Shown piece by piece: positions 1-11,249 of a DNA stretch of 64,000 nt. The stretch comes from Manihot esculenta. Lineage: Eukaryota; Streptophyta; Magnoliopsida; Malpighiales; Euphorbiaceae. The position numbers and the translations under genes are program-made. The number at the start of each line of letters is the position of its first letter. Within the stretch, counting starts at the first letter, position 1. The stretch spans positions 19,878,009 through 19,942,008 of the forward strand of contig NC_035174.2 in assembly GCF_001659605.2 (NCBI RefSeq). Direction: 5' to 3'. The notes under the pieces were generated by a model. It was not told the origin of the DNA. It ran no database searches and was given only the letters and a program-made list of their open reading frames with translations.

Positions 1-2299
1 AGACTCCGGTATCGGAATTCCTACCGTCCGGTGGAATCTCGGATGTCGGAAGCCTCTAGTAGGGTAGAATCATGTTTTCATAAAATGTTTTAAGGTATTT
101 CATGGTTTTAAGTAGAATGGAAATGAGTTTTTGCATAAAAGCAACCTTGAAGGAAAACTCAGGTTCGGCCGCCGAACCTCAAGTTCGGCCGCCGAACATG
201 CATGCCTTCGGGAGCGCCTTTAGGCCCCCGAAAGCATAAGTGAGGAAAGTCCAGGTTCGGCCGCCGAACCTCAAGTTCGGCCGCCGAACATGGCATGCAT
301 GCGGAGGCACGTTCGGCCCCCGAACGTGGCCTGGCCAGCCATTATAAAAGGGTCCCTTAGCCGAAAAAGGGCGAGCTTTTTCCCCATTTTCGGCCAAGGT
401 GAGTTCTCCGCCACCCCTCACCGATCTTGAGTCCTTTCCTTCAGATCTTTCAAGTTTTTCACTAGTTTTCATCTTGTTTTGAAGATTTCCGAGTTTTGAG
501 CAAGTTTTGGGAGCTTTGAGGTTCAAGAACTCAAAATCTTCCACCTTCGAGTTTAGGACGTCTCTCTCTCGATCTTCAAGAGGTAAGAGCCGATCTTAAG
601 CTCATTTCATGTTTAAAGTAAGTTTTATGCAAGATCTATGGGGTAGAATGCATGTTTAGCTCATGGTTAGGTTTATGGGTTTTATATGTGTTTATGGACA
701 ATGTGAGTTGCTTGTGTGTTGTAGTTGGGGTTTTTGATGGTTTGATGCCCCTAGGAACTTGTATGTTTGCTTATGCATGATTGGGAATGTTGTAGAATAG
801 GTTTATGCATGATTGGATAGTTTTGGAGGCATAAATGCATAGGGGAGCTGAGTTTCTGCCATTCTGGGAGAAACCAGGTTCGGCAGCCGAAGGAACTTTC
901 GGCCGCCGAACATGCTTGTGGAGGCAGCCTTCGGTTGCCGAAGCTTGCCCCCGAAAGGAGACTTTCGTCTCTGTCTGGGACTTTCGGCCGTCGAAGGTGC
1001 CGCCGAACATGCATGAGTTTCGCCTCTGTCTGGGAGTTTCGGCCGCCAAAGGTGCCGCCGAACCTGCCTGACTTTCGACTCTGGAGGGACTTTCGGCCGC
1101 CGAACCTGCCGCCGAAAGTGCCCTGTCCAGCCCTTTCTTGCATGTTTTTCTATGATTATTCCATGATGTTTTAGGGGGTTTTTGGGGAATAGTTTAGAGT
1201 TATGTTCACGTATGTTTGGTCCCTCATTTGAGTCCACCTGTGTAGGTTCGGACCTGAGGAACCGAGGACCCCAGCAGTGAGTCTGTTGCCCCAGTGTCTG
1301 GTCAGAGCTATCCAGAGGTGAGTGGAATAAACCTTTACGTTTAAAGTAAATAAATTTCAAAGTTTTGAGCATTGTTCATGCATCATGAATGCCATGTGAT
1401 GAATTAGGTTGCTTGCATTAGAATTCACGAATATGTTGCATTGCACATTTTGATGTTGATGTGGATGAATGTTGAATGATCCATAGCCCTCGATCTATGA
1501 TATGACGATATGATATGTAAGGTACGGAAAGTAAGACCAGTGGGACCCATTCTACGTTCGCTGGCACTATGTAAGGGAAAGACCAGGACCCATTCTACGT
1601 TCTGGCACAGTTGGACACTGTTATGTTATGATATGTAAGGGAAAGACTAGGACCCATTCTACGTTCTGGCACAGTTGGACCATGTAGAGGGCTATTGGTG
1701 ACAAGTTTATCCTTGATGTGATTAGCTGTGATGTGATGCATTTCATGTTATCATATGTTTTAAGTGTTTTATTATTATGCTCACTGGGCTCTAGTAGCTC
1801 ACCCCTCTCCCAAATTTCCCCAGGATTGCAGGTACAGGGTAGACCAGGAGGTTTACAAGAGTAATGAAGTCACGTGTATGTAATAGTTAGTGTGGACATG
1901 ATAGATGTATTAATGTTATGTAAAAGTACAGTTTCAGTCATGTAATGATATTGAGGATTAGATATTGTGTTTGACATTGTGTATGAGGTATCCCTTTTAT
2001 TACATGATCAAAATGTTTTATTATGTTCATGAAAGCCAACTCATCTTATGATGTATCGCCCATTGGGGCATTGATGAGATCCCACAGAGGGATCATGATT
2101 ATGATTATGGCTATGTGCAGTGCATGTTCAGGTTGAGTTGGATGTATGAAAGAAAAGTTTTAAATTTTTATGTATGTTGTGATCATGTATGGGATTAAAC
2201 AGGTTTTTAGGTTGCAAGTCAGGCTTGCTACGGGTCTTGGCGGCCTTAAGCCGACCCGGATCCTAGCGCCGGTAGCGGTCCGATTTTCGGGTCGTTACA
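1..2299 (+). mobile_element. Copy A: nearly complete LTR of Ty3/gypsy chromovirus
   Basis: The stretch aligns by eye with the LTRs of copies B to E, from about 14 bases after the usual TGTAATACCC start to the usual end GGTCGTTACA. Only the first bases are missing, because the window begins there. It is either the 3' LTR of an element lying upstream or a solo LTR; the target duplication cannot be tested. A TATA box lies at 343-349, after a cluster of TTCGGCCGCCGAA palindromes (from about 166) and before a second cluster (about 886-1110). A leader hairpin is at 852-874 with one G-G mismatch. A short tandem repeat built on a CCCATTCTACGTT core lies at about 1530-1690. Splice-donor-like sites occur at 399, 583 and 1318. 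Short frames inside it are not genes. Confidence 0.9.
343..349 (+). promoter_or_regulatory. TATA box of copy A LTR
   Basis: TATAAAA stands at the same place in the LTR as in the other copies, just after the upstream palindrome cluster. Transcription is expected to start roughly 25-35 bases downstream. Equivalent boxes are at 5491 and 16416 (B), 19184 (solo LTR), 33095 and 40899 (E), and on the minus strand at 29586 and 56805 (C), and 31639 and 49683 (D). Confidence 0.7.
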
Positions 2300-3730
2300 A
2301 CTTGGTCCTCTTGCAAGTACGTGAATAACCCCCATGGGTTCATTTTTATCAGAATCGGTGCTCTTACCTCAGGTTCCAACCTTCTTTCTTTCCTATCTTT
2401 TCTAACAAACCTCCTCAAAGTTCCATCTCTAATGAGTCTTTCAATCTCATCTTTTAGTTGCCTGCATTCTTCTGTAGTGTGCCCATGATCTTCATGAAAT
2501 CAACTCTACTTTGTTCTATCTCGAATGCTTGCTTTATCTGGATTAAGCTTAATGGTCCATTTGACTTCTTTGTCATTTTTTCTGATCCACATAAGGATGT
2601 GGATCTGTGAGTTATTTAATGGCATATAATTTCTAAACTTACCTCGATCATCCTTGCTACATGATGCTGGGTAACTCCTTTCACTTTCATAGCCTCGCTT
2701 ATCTGACTTCTGAGACTTACTCTAGCTTAATTTCTTAAAATCTCTCAATGCTTGAACTTCATCATCCAACCGCATGTATTTTGAGCCTTATCCATCAGTT
2801 GTTGATAAATGGCTGTTGGGTTCTTGATCAAAGAGTTTATGAACTTTTTATTCCGAGTTTCTATTTTCAAGGCCTCACATGCTATTTTGTGATTCATCTC
2901 TTTATCTTTATTGCTTTAGCATTAAAATGTGAGATAAAACTCCTTAAAGGCTCACCCTAACCTTTTCGAATTTATACAAGTCCAAGGAGAGCCTTTTAGG
3001 AGGTATGTAGGTAATAAATTTAGATTTTAAAAGCATAGCAAGTTAAGTAAATCTATTGATAGAATCTGGACTCAAATACTGGTACCATTTCTAGGCCAAA
3101 CCTATAAGGATGGATGGAAAGATCCAGCACAACACGAAGTCATTGACATCCTAAAGTTGCATCATAGTCTTAAAGATAGCCAGATGGTCCTGGAGTCTGT
3201 CATCTCGTCATACTTGTCCAAGCTAGGTAGCTTGAACTTCGTAGGAAAGGTCTCTATGAGGATTTCCTCTAACAGAAATGAGACATCATCCAAACCATAA
3301 TCTTCCTCATGTTTCTTCTAGTCCCGTTGTACAATACATACCAATTACTAGTCAACATCTTTCGGAGACTCGTCCGATGATTCTTCATCCTCAACTTTGG
3401 CTTTACTTTTAGAATGCATGTGAATTGCTCCGTTTGAGTCTTTAGAGTCTCGAAGGAAGCTTCCTCCCTTATTCTGGGAGCTATGAATGAGGCCTCCTTT
3501 CAAGCTTTATATTGCTCAAGAGTTACCTACAGCTTCTTGATGTATTGCATCATTTGCTCATTATTCAAATTATTGAGGTCGGTCTCATTTACCATAGGAG
3601 GAGTGTCCTGTCCACTGCCAAGAGTGGAGGAGATAATGGCTCTCCTGTTGGCAGCAAACTTAGCAACAGCTCGTGAATTTTCAACCATTTTAAGAGTAAG
3701 CATAGGAAATGAACAAAATTTCAAGTGAAA
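2300..3730 (-). pseudogene. Decayed gag remnant of a different Ty3/gypsy lineage (Tat-like)
   Basis: Read on the minus strand, short stretches resemble the gag region common in Tat/Ogre-type plant elements. About 2400-2520 gives a broken version of the motif in which a histidine-rich knuckle is followed by LKDEIE-like text and a basic segment. About 3080-3290 and 3500-3730 give further gag-like pieces, the last including MVENSRAVAKFAANRR. Frames are interrupted everywhere, so this cannot code. Copy A ends exactly where this remnant begins, so A probably inserted into it. The lineage call rests on remembered family text. Confidence 0.4.
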
Positions 3731-5128
3731 AGGTGAATGAAATTGCTAGGCCGAATTTATCCCTAATGAACAAGAGAAATCAAGGGGATCCTAGCAATGG
3801 AACCATATAATATGGTGAAAAGGAGCTAAATATAACCTATCAATCCGCAAAAGGAGAAGGCGAGGTGGTTGGCGCTAAGAGACAGCCACTTCGACGCTCA
3901 AGTCAGTAAGTTTTCAAGAACGACGAGTGTAAATAGAGAATTTGAGTTCTTAGAAGAGTGTATTAGAATGCATACCTTGAACTCTGTGTATGATTTAATT
4001 TTACACTATAATAAGATAAGATTAGTTAGACTTCCTTGAAAATTTGACTAGTATCGACTAATGGATAAGAGATCCCGTGATTATAGGTATAATAGGAATC
4101 TATTGTATAATATCCTTTAACGATAACTAGATGTTATAAGAGGCTCGATAAGAAATATGGGGCGAGTCTTCTATTGATCCGAGTACTGATTATCTAGTTG
4201 ACCGAGTCTTCACTCTTGTGGGCGAGACTTGAGTGACTGAGGATCATGGTTTATTAAGATTCTTCCACGTGGTCTTATCGTATGGTGACAACGTATGACA
4301 CACTTTGGGCAATTATTGTATCATATCGCTTATATAATATATATATATATCGAAAAGAAAAGACTCAAATTGGCGTTTCATGGATGCATTTAAATTCAAG
4401 AAAGCAATCAATAAGTAAATATAACCATAAACTATCTCATAGTATGCTCAAACAAAATAAGTTCTATATAAAAATATACTCAATTGATATAAAAAAGTCT
4501 AAGAGAAAATAAATATAGCTTGCAAGCAGGAACTCCTGCAAGCTTTTATTCAATCCACAGCTGATCTATGGATCAAAAAATGCTTTCATGTGAAATGCCA
4601 TAGAACCAACCTTGTAGGGAACCTAAATAAGAACCAATCAACATTGATTAACTCATTAACTAATATCATAGGGATCTCATCTCCCTTGGGGATGTCTTCA
4701 TTTGCTGCAAAATCTCTATAGATAGTGTCTGTGGACCTTGTATAAAGCTACATTGACCCATCAATGGAATCCATAACCTTTTTCATTCTTCTTGCCAAAA
4801 ACTCAAAATGGTGATAGATTGAGTAAAAGATTATGCAGATGTTAAGCTTTTTAAGTGCTGAGAAAGAGAGTAGGAAATAAGAATTCACTTGGAAAAGGAG
4901 CATGTAATGAAATTTTCATTTTGCAATACACAAATAAGATAACGTCCAAATAGAAATAATTACAAAATATAAACAAATGGCCACCAGGTTGAAATTACCA
5001 TGAAAATCTCTATGGAAGCAAAAGTATAGTTCTTTGAACAATAGTTAAGCCCAATTTGATAAATAAAAAAAGAAGAGAGGGAATTTGTGTAAAGTAGGAA
5101 AAAAGATTAAAGATCCAAATGCCAAAAT
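3731..5128. other. Spacer without recognisable gene
   Basis: AT-rich sequence between the gag remnant and copy B. It has a short AT dinucleotide run near 4334-4348 and no long frame, RNA gene or repeat that I could identify. It may contain the untranslated leader of the decayed gag element. Confidence 0.5.
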
Positions 5129-5133
5129 CACTT
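5129..5133. repeat. Target-site duplication of copy B, left
   Basis: CACTT directly before the 5' LTR start TGTAATACCC. The same CACTT follows the 3' LTR at 18235-18239, which marks both ends of copy B exactly. Confidence 0.95.
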
Positions 5134-7266
5134 TGTAATACCCGGCTAGACTCCGGTATCGGAATTTCTACCGTTCGGTGGAATCTCGGATGTCGGAGAC
5201 CTCTAGAAGGGTAAAATCATTTTTTTTTGAAATGTTTTCATGTATTTAATGGTCTTAAGTATGATTTTAAATGAGTTTTTGCATGAATATAGCTTGAAGG
5301 AAAATCCAGGTTCGGCCGCCGAACTTGACTTTCGGCCGCCGAACTTGCATGCGTTTTGGAGGCACGTTAGGCCCCCGAAAGCATGAGTGAGGGAAGTCCA
5401 GGTTCGGCCGCCGAAAATGAAGTTTGGCCGCCGAACATGGCATGCATGCGGAGGCACATTCGGCCCCCGAACGTGGCCTGGCAAGCCACCTATAAAAGGG
5501 TCCCTTAGGTCCGCACGGGCGAGCTTTTTCTCCCCCGTTGTCGGCCAAGGTGAGTCTCCGCCGCTCCTCCCTCGATCTTGAGTGTTTTCTTTAGATCTTT
5601 CATGGTTTTCACGGGTTTTAACTTCTGTTTTGAAGATTTGTGAGTAAAGAGCAAGTTTTGGGTACTTGGAGGTTCAAAGAGCTCAATCTCTCCATCTCCA
5701 AGCTAGGATCGCCTTTCCTCTCGTTTCTTCAAGAGGTAAGCTCGGATCCACCCTTGTTATGTGTTTTAAACAAGCTTTAAGTTGATTTATGGGTAGAGAT
5801 GCATGTTTAGGCTTATTGATGAGTTTATGGGTTTTGATGCTTTGATGAACAATGTAGCTTGTTTATGTGTTGTTTGAAGTGTTGTAGATGGGGTATATGA
5901 TAGTTTGAGACCCCTAGGTGTAATGTAGGTGAAGTATGCATGTTGTAGAGCAAGATTATGCATGATTAGAGGTTTTGGGAGGCAAGAGGTTCGTTTGAAC
6001 CAAGTTTCTGCCCTTTGGCAGAAACCAGGTTCGGCAGCCGAAGGGAGTTTCGGCCGCCGAACCCCCTTTGTGGAGGCAGCATTCGGCTACCGAAGTTGCC
6101 CCCGAAAAGAGACTTTCGTCTCTGTCTGGGACTTTCGGCCGCCGAAGGTGCCGCCGAAAGTGCCCTGTTCAGCCATTTCATACATATCTTTATGTGATTA
6201 TTTCATGATGTTCTAGGGGGGTTTTGGGGGTATTCTTAGAGTTATGTTCTAGTATATTTGGTCCCTCATTTGAGTCCACCTGTGTAGGTTCGGACCCGAG
6301 GAACCGAGGACCCCAGCAGTGCTAGCTGCTTCAGTACCTTGTCAGAGTCTTTAGAGCCAACCAGAGGTGAGTAGAATAAACTCTTAAGTTTTTAAAGTAA
6401 TGAAATATAAATTTTTGAGCATGTTCATGCATCATATATGCCATGTGATATTTTAGGTTGTTGCATTAGAAATTTCACGAATATGTTGCATGGCACATTA
6501 TGTTGTTGATGTGGGTAAATGCTGGATGACCCAATAGTCCCTGGCAGGAAGTCCAGTGAGCCTTTGACTACGCCCTGGCACAGAGTTATGATTACAGGAA
6601 GTCCAGTGAGCCTTTGACTACGCCCTGGCACAGAGTTAATATGGGACTATTCGGTGACAGGTTTACCCTTGATGTGGCTTGTCTGTGATGTGATGCATTC
6701 CATGATCGCATGTATTTTAAATGCTTTATTATTCTGCTCACTGGGCTCTTGTAGCTCACCCCATTCCCTTTACCCCCCCCAGGATTGCAGGTTCGGGCTA
6801 GACCAGGAAGTGTAGAAGAGTAAAGTTTCCATTTATGTAATAGAATGGTTAGATGTGGACATGATGATCTGATGTATATTGAAAAAGTATTGTAAGGTCA
6901 TGTAATGTAATGATATGATTTTGAGGAATAGAGTAGTGCTTGACCATATGTGTTTGTTATCCCTTGATACATGATCTATGGATTTTGTTATGATGATTAT
7001 GTTTAACCAGGCTCAATGTATGTATGAAATACCCCATGGAGTATATTGATGAGGGCTCCAGTGGAGGTTTATGTTTATGTTTATGAGAATGCACAGGTTG
7101 AGCTGGTTGATGTATGAGAAAGTATACAGGTTTATGAGTATTGTATGATCATGTATGGGATTGAACAGGTTCGCAGGTTATATGTCAGGCTTGCTACGGG
7201 TCCCGGCGGCCTTACGCCGATCTGGATCCTAGCGCCGGTAGCGGTCCGGATTTCCGGGGCGTTACA
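5134..7266 (+). repeat. Copy B 5' LTR
   Basis: 2133 bp, starting TGTAATACCC and ending GGGGCGTTACA. It holds a TATA box (5491-5497), palindrome clusters on both sides of it, a perfect 9-bp-stem hairpin (6004-6025), a two-unit minisatellite (about 6545-6636) based on AGTCCAGTGAGCC, and a pyrimidine-rich CAG site near 6770-6790. It is 44 bp shorter than its 3' partner because it lacks one palindrome-bearing unit. Confidence 0.95.
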
Positions 7267-7269
7267 GAG

Positions 7270-7282
7270 TGGTATCAGAGCC
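7270..7282 (+). other. Primer-binding site, initiator tRNA-Met
   Basis: TGGTATCAGAGCC lies three bases after the 5' LTR end. This is the complement of the 3' end of plant initiator tRNA-Met, the usual minus-strand primer in this group. Copies C, D and E have the same site. Confidence 0.9.
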
Positions 7283-7445
7283 CTAGGTTCATATGATCGG
7301 ACCTATAGTGTATCGGGCTCATAGAGGTTATAGAAGGTCAAGCACAATAGGAAAATCATGTCCACTAGGATAAGATGTAGAGTCCTGTCTTGTATAATTG
7401 TGTGATATGCTATGATGATATGCTATGTGTGTAATGTAGCTGTGA

Positions 7446-7469
7446 GGTTCATGTTTGCCCACATGAACC
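7446..7469 (+). other. Inverted repeat upstream of gag (copy B)
   Basis: GGTTCATGT and ACATGAACC form a perfect 9-bp stem around six bases, about 50 nt before the gag ATG. The same hairpin stands at the same place in C, D and E. See the copy E entry. Confidence 0.7.
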
Positions 7470-7517
7470 ATTTAATGGTGATGTTTACGTGATGTGTGCT
7501 GTTTTTCAGAAAACAGG

Positions 7518-7802
7518 ATGAGAGGAACTCGTCGATCTGCACGATTGACTGGAGTACCACCTCAGGACGAGGGCACTGATGCTCGCCCTCCAGCATTGCC
7601 TAGGGCAATGTCAAGCAAGTCCAGCAGGGACCGAGCAATGAGAGACCCTAGAAGGTCTTTGGATTTGGGCAGAAGCAGATCTGTGAGGGGAACAGTACAG
7701 GGGAGAATGTCAGTGGATGTGGAGGATAGTATGGATGTGGATCAGAGGAGGGATGGCGACCTTGGAGTGAGTATGTCAGAAGAAGGCATGGGGGAGTCAC
7801 AG
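7518..7802 (+). pseudogene. Copy B gag, N-terminal part, cut by insertion
   Basis: The frame starts [10 protein letters not shown], as in copies C, D and E, and runs through an arginine- and proline-rich N-terminus to GMGESQ before the insertion at 7803. The frame resumes exactly in phase at 11250 once the insert and one copy of CACAG are removed. I chose the ATG at 7518 because MRGTRR is conserved in all copies; an in-frame ATG at 7494 precedes it. Confidence 0.85.
7798..7802. repeat. Target-site duplication of the insert in copy B, left
   Basis: CACAG here and again at 11245-11249. Together they delimit the 7803-11244 insertion, and removing one copy restores the gag reading frame. Confidence 0.85.
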
Positions 7803-7924
7803 AAATATGCACCCCCACACCTAAATCATGCATTGTCCTCAATGTGTAAGAAACATAAAAGAACAAAGGAAACTGAGTACTCCCCTGGGTGTGGTGTGCA
7901 TGGTGCGATCCACTTGATCAAGGC

Positions 7925-9268
7925 TCAAGTAATTGGGGAAGAGAAAAGAGTCCCAACTGCATTGAGCAAAAAGTGTAGCACTCCTTTTGATTGGGTCATT
8001 GCCCATCCTAATTTTTCCATGTACTCATGAAATAACATGATTAGCTTCTCCTCTTTCAGATGAGGTGTGCCTCTAGCCTTTATGTTTGCATTTTTGAGCA
8101 CTTCCAACTTCAATTGATATTTCTCCATGGGTGGCTGCAATTTGGCATTAAGTTCAGGCAAAACAAATTCTACCTTATTTGGAGGTTTGGGCAGGCATTG
8201 ATCTGCATGCTCCTTTGGTTTGGGCCATTGGACTACCATTTGTTCCTCCTGGGCATGGACTGTTTGCATTGGAAGGATGAAAGGAGTTTCAGTTTCCTCC
8301 TTCTGCATAGGACCTAACTGAGGTGGAAGACTGATTTGTGTTGGAAGCTGAAAGGACGCGCCTGAGAGAATTTCAGGTACTCCTTCTTGCGTAAGATTGA
8401 TCTGCAATGGAAGAATGAAAGGAGTTTCATGCGACGGAAGCTGAAGAGGTGCAACTAGAAGAGTTGCAGGGCTGTCCTGCGGTCCAAGCTGAGGTGGTTC
8501 AATTGGAGTTCCTTCTGACTGCGCAAGATTGATCTGAAGAGGTGTGATTAGCTCTCCTTTGTTCTGTGCGTGTTCGCAGTCCACCTGTTGGATGTAACAG
8601 TTAGTTTCTTTCAGTTCTGGCTCTTTCTGGGTTTCTTCCCTGCAAAGATCATCATTTAGTATATCATCTTGAAAAACATTTTCACTAAAAGAATCAATGA
8701 TATCTAAATTATCAACAGGTTCTGTTTGATCAGTTGGTTTGGACAAACAGTATTCTGGTTGTGCCTCTTCAGCAGCTTGTTCTTGTACTTGTGAACTTTC
8801 ATCATCATCCCATACATCTTGAAGCTCTTCCTCTCTTCTTAACATGATCGCATTTAATGAGGTGGCCATTTGATCCATCTGCTGTTGTATCATTTGCAAA
8901 GTCTTTGCCAACTCACTAATGGCGAGGTCTGAACTTGGAGGTTCTGGTTGGGCTTGATATTCTTGATAATCCTGGTAGTAGTTAGCCTCATCATAGCCAT
9001 AGTTTGGCTGGTCTCCCCAATATGGATTGTATGTGTCAGGGTAGGGATCATGCCTCGGCTGTTCATAGTATCTTCCAAACGCATGTGCTTGTTGGTCATC
9101 CTCATAAAGTGTAGGGCATTCAAAAGCTAGATGTCCCACATATGCACATATCCTACATGGCTGAGATAGCTCAAGTCGTCGAGCCCGTAGTTCTAAGACG
9201 TAGGTTTTCACACTTGAGGCTAGGTTAGGAATTTGAGAAGAAAGATTAGATGTACTTACCTCATCCAT
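7925..9268 (-). CDS. Gag-like protein of a non-autonomous retroelement
   Basis: A 447-residue frame inside the insertion. Near the N-terminus (about residues 37-50) is a CCHC zinc knuckle, CRICAYVGHLAFEC, followed by a tyrosine- and asparagine-rich stretch with PNYGY, as is usual downstream of the knuckle in Athila/Tat Gag. The middle is acidic, and about residues 230-370 contain imperfect repeats around PLQLP and PLQINL. The last part is lysine-rich. No capsid-like domain is evident before the knuckle, so the N-terminus may be truncated. It would bind RNA in virus-like particles if made. It is open throughout, but with no pol in the element it could act only with proteins made elsewhere. Confidence 0.6.
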   Translation of the reverse strand: MDEVSTSNLSSQIPNLASSVKTYVLELRARRLELSQPCRICAYVGHLAFECPTLYEDDQQAHAFGRYYEQPRHDPYPDTYNPYWGDQPNYGYDEANYYQDYQEYQAQPEPPSSDLAISELAKTLQMIQQQMDQMATSLNAIMLRREEELQDVWDDDESSQVQEQAAEEAQPEYCLSKPTDQTEPVDNLDIIDSFSENVFQDDILNDDLCREETQKEPELKETNCYIQQVDCEHAQNKGELITPLQINLAQSEGTPIEPPQLGPQDSPATLLVAPLQLPSHETPFILPLQINLTQEGVPEILSGASFQLPTQISLPPQLGPMQKEETETPFILPMQTVHAQEEQMVVQWPKPKEHADQCLPKPPNKVEFVLPELNAKLQPPMEKYQLKLEVLKNANIKARGTPHLKEEKLIMLFHEYMEKLGWAMTQSKGVLHFLLNAVGTLFSSPIT

Positions 9269-9299
9269 GATTCAGATCTGCGATGGAAGCTTTTTGTGC

Positions 9300-9330
<31 letters not shown>

Positions 9331-9400
9331 GGAATCTTAAGGAAGAATGTCCTTGAGTGCAGATTTGGCCCTAAAAGAAAAATAAACAAGTTAGATCAAT

Positions 9401-9418
9401 TCCCCGGCAACGGCGCCA
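9401..9418 (-). other. Primer-binding site, tRNA-Asp
   Basis: On the minus strand this reads TGGCGCCGTTGCCGGGGA, complementary to the 3' end of plant tRNA-Asp. It lies just inside the insertion's LTR end (GAGTCA at 9424). This primer is typical of Athila/Tat elements and differs from the tRNA-Met site of the host copy. Confidence 0.85.
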
Positions 9419-9423
9419 ATTTT

Positions 9424-11244
9424 TGACTCGCGGTTGTCGAAGCCGGTCAAAAATAACCTTTCTGGTTATCAACAATTTTACAACTGCAGATAGTGGTGAA
9501 AGGATCGAATCCACAGAGAATTGATTACCTATTTATTTTTCTCAACCAGACCAATAAACTGAAACAATAATAAATTAAAGATGAGATAAAATACTGAAAG
9601 TGGGATCAAATGAGATAAACTGAAAGCGGAATAAAAATAAATTGCAATAAAAGTAAAATGGGGGGTTTGAGATTGATTGCAATAACTAATGAGAATAATA
9701 ATAGAAAGCAAATGACTAAATAAAAAGTAATTAATAATGAGAAAGCTCTAGTTGAAATATTGGATCCACTTTAGTTGTTGGGATTGATCACAGACACTTT
9801 GTTCTTTTGGGTTGATTCAATAGATTAGTTATGGAGATGGAAGACGCTTCTCACCACCATTATCTCTCCTTAGGAATAAATTAATTAGGGAACGTCCTCT
9901 AATTAATTACTAATTAACAAATTGCCAAGGAACGTCCTTGGACCTTAGGCATCAAAACAATTGTCAATTGCATTAAGAAAGAGAGAGACCCAATCCTAGC
10001 TATCCAAACGTATGGAGATAACGCTAGATCATGCAATTTCCTTGGGTTTTATCCCAAGTGTTCTCATGTAAGAATAACCCAAGCAATTACGGACTTAAAT
10101 TATTCAAACTAACAAATAATTATTTTGCAATAAAAAATCAACGTAGATTTCAATAACAAAATAATATGAGAATTAAATATGAAATTGCATGAATATTGAA
10201 TCCCCAAAATTAAACAATATTTGATCAAGTCTCACAACCCATTAAATAACTAAAACTTCAACCAATATTCAACTAGATGGAAAATCAGCCACTCATTGAC
10301 TGAATTAAAAACAGAAAAATAGAAGAAAAAAAAGAAAAAGAAAAGAAAGATAACCCGAAGGCAGTGGAGCTTGCGGAATTGCCGACTGGAAGAGATTGTT
10401 TTTCTTTCGTCCACTGAAGAGCCTTTAAATAGATGCAGAGGAACCTACTGTTTAGGAAAATTGTTCGCCTGGGAGTGGATTGAGTGCGCGAGTGTCCACG
10501 TGAAGCTGGGATTGCGTGAAGCGCTTGGGCTGTCCGTGGAAGGTGTGAATTGATGAGGTGTGCGGGCCATGTGCAGGGACGGCTGGCCATAAGCGGGCCC
10601 GCGGGAGCTTGGTCCATATGCTGAATTTGGTCCGCGTGAATTGAATGTGCGGGAATGGGCCATCGTGTGCGTGCGTGAGTTGCTGGAGCACCTTGGTGGA
10701 GCCCATGTGCAAGTGAAGGCGCGGAGGCGTGCATGCAAGGTGGAGGCGGGCCATGTACGAAAGCTGAGGTGCGTGAAGACGTGGAGAAGTACTTTGGTCC
10801 ATTTGCAAGGTGGATTGATGAAGCGCGGGCCCCCATGTGCGTGAAGATTATGTTTTGGCCCATTCGCGAATGGAGAGAGCTTGGGCTGTGCGCTTGGTTC
10901 CGTTCGCGTGATTTGATGAGGTGCGGGCCCCATGCTGTCCATTGCGTGAATGGGCTGGGTGCGGGAATTGTGCGGTCCATTCGAAGTGGGCTGTGTTCAT
11001 GTACTTGGCCCAAGTGCTTCAATATTTAAATTTTCAAATATTTTCCTCATTTAGCTCGTTTTGAATCCAACTTGACAGACTTGCTCTCTTTTGCTCCAAA
11101 TAAGACAGTTTTAGGGGATTTTCTCCAAATTGTCCTTTTATACCATTTTCTGCAAAATAATATTAAAAGTAATAAATTAAACAGAAATCATGTAAATATT
11201 CATTAATAATATTAATATAAAATGAACTAAATTATGCTCTATCA
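9424..11244 (-). repeat. Sole LTR of the insertion in copy B
   Basis: 1821 bp, beginning TGATAGAGCA (at 11244) and ending CGAGTCA (at 9424), so it has the TG...CA ends of an LTR. A TATTTAAAGG promoter-like box lies at 10422-10432 on the minus strand. A GC-rich patch (about 10480-10990) stands out in otherwise AT-rich sequence and gives overlapping open frames on both strands, which I treat as compositional. Confidence 0.75.
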
Positions 11245-11249
11245 CACAG

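Larger units (their letters stand above)
7803..11244 (-). mobile_element. Single-LTR retroelement insertion (gag only) inside copy B
   Basis: On the minus strand the order is LTR (11244 to 9424), tRNA-Asp primer site (9418 to 9401), a T run at 9307-9330, a gag-like frame (9268 to 7925), and a tail with a GTGTGGGGGTG purine tract near 7808-7820. No protease, reverse transcriptase, integrase or second LTR is present. Perfect CACAG repeats flank both ends, so the present ends appear to be those that integrated. The primer type and the tail text resemble Athila/Tat elements and their large non-autonomous derivatives. Confidence 0.8.

Noticed and set aside
1..2299. Solo LTR call for copy A
   Set aside because: The left flank is outside the window, so solo LTR and 3' LTR cannot be told apart.
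8060..8317. Plus-strand 85-codon frame
   Set aside because: It is antisense to the longer gag-like frame 7925-9268 and has no domain.
9307..9330. T run taken as a LINE or SINE poly-A tail
   Set aside because: It lies between the gag-like frame and the primer site of one LTR element, with no LINE or SINE text beside it.
9401..9418. Possible tRNA-Asp gene
   Set aside because: Only the 18 bases complementary to the tRNA 3' end are present, next to an LTR end. It is a primer site.
10285..11022. 245-codon minus-strand frame in the insertion's LTR
   Set aside because: It overlaps open frames in other phases and the opposite strand, lies in a GC-rich patch with low-complexity words, and covers the expected promoter.
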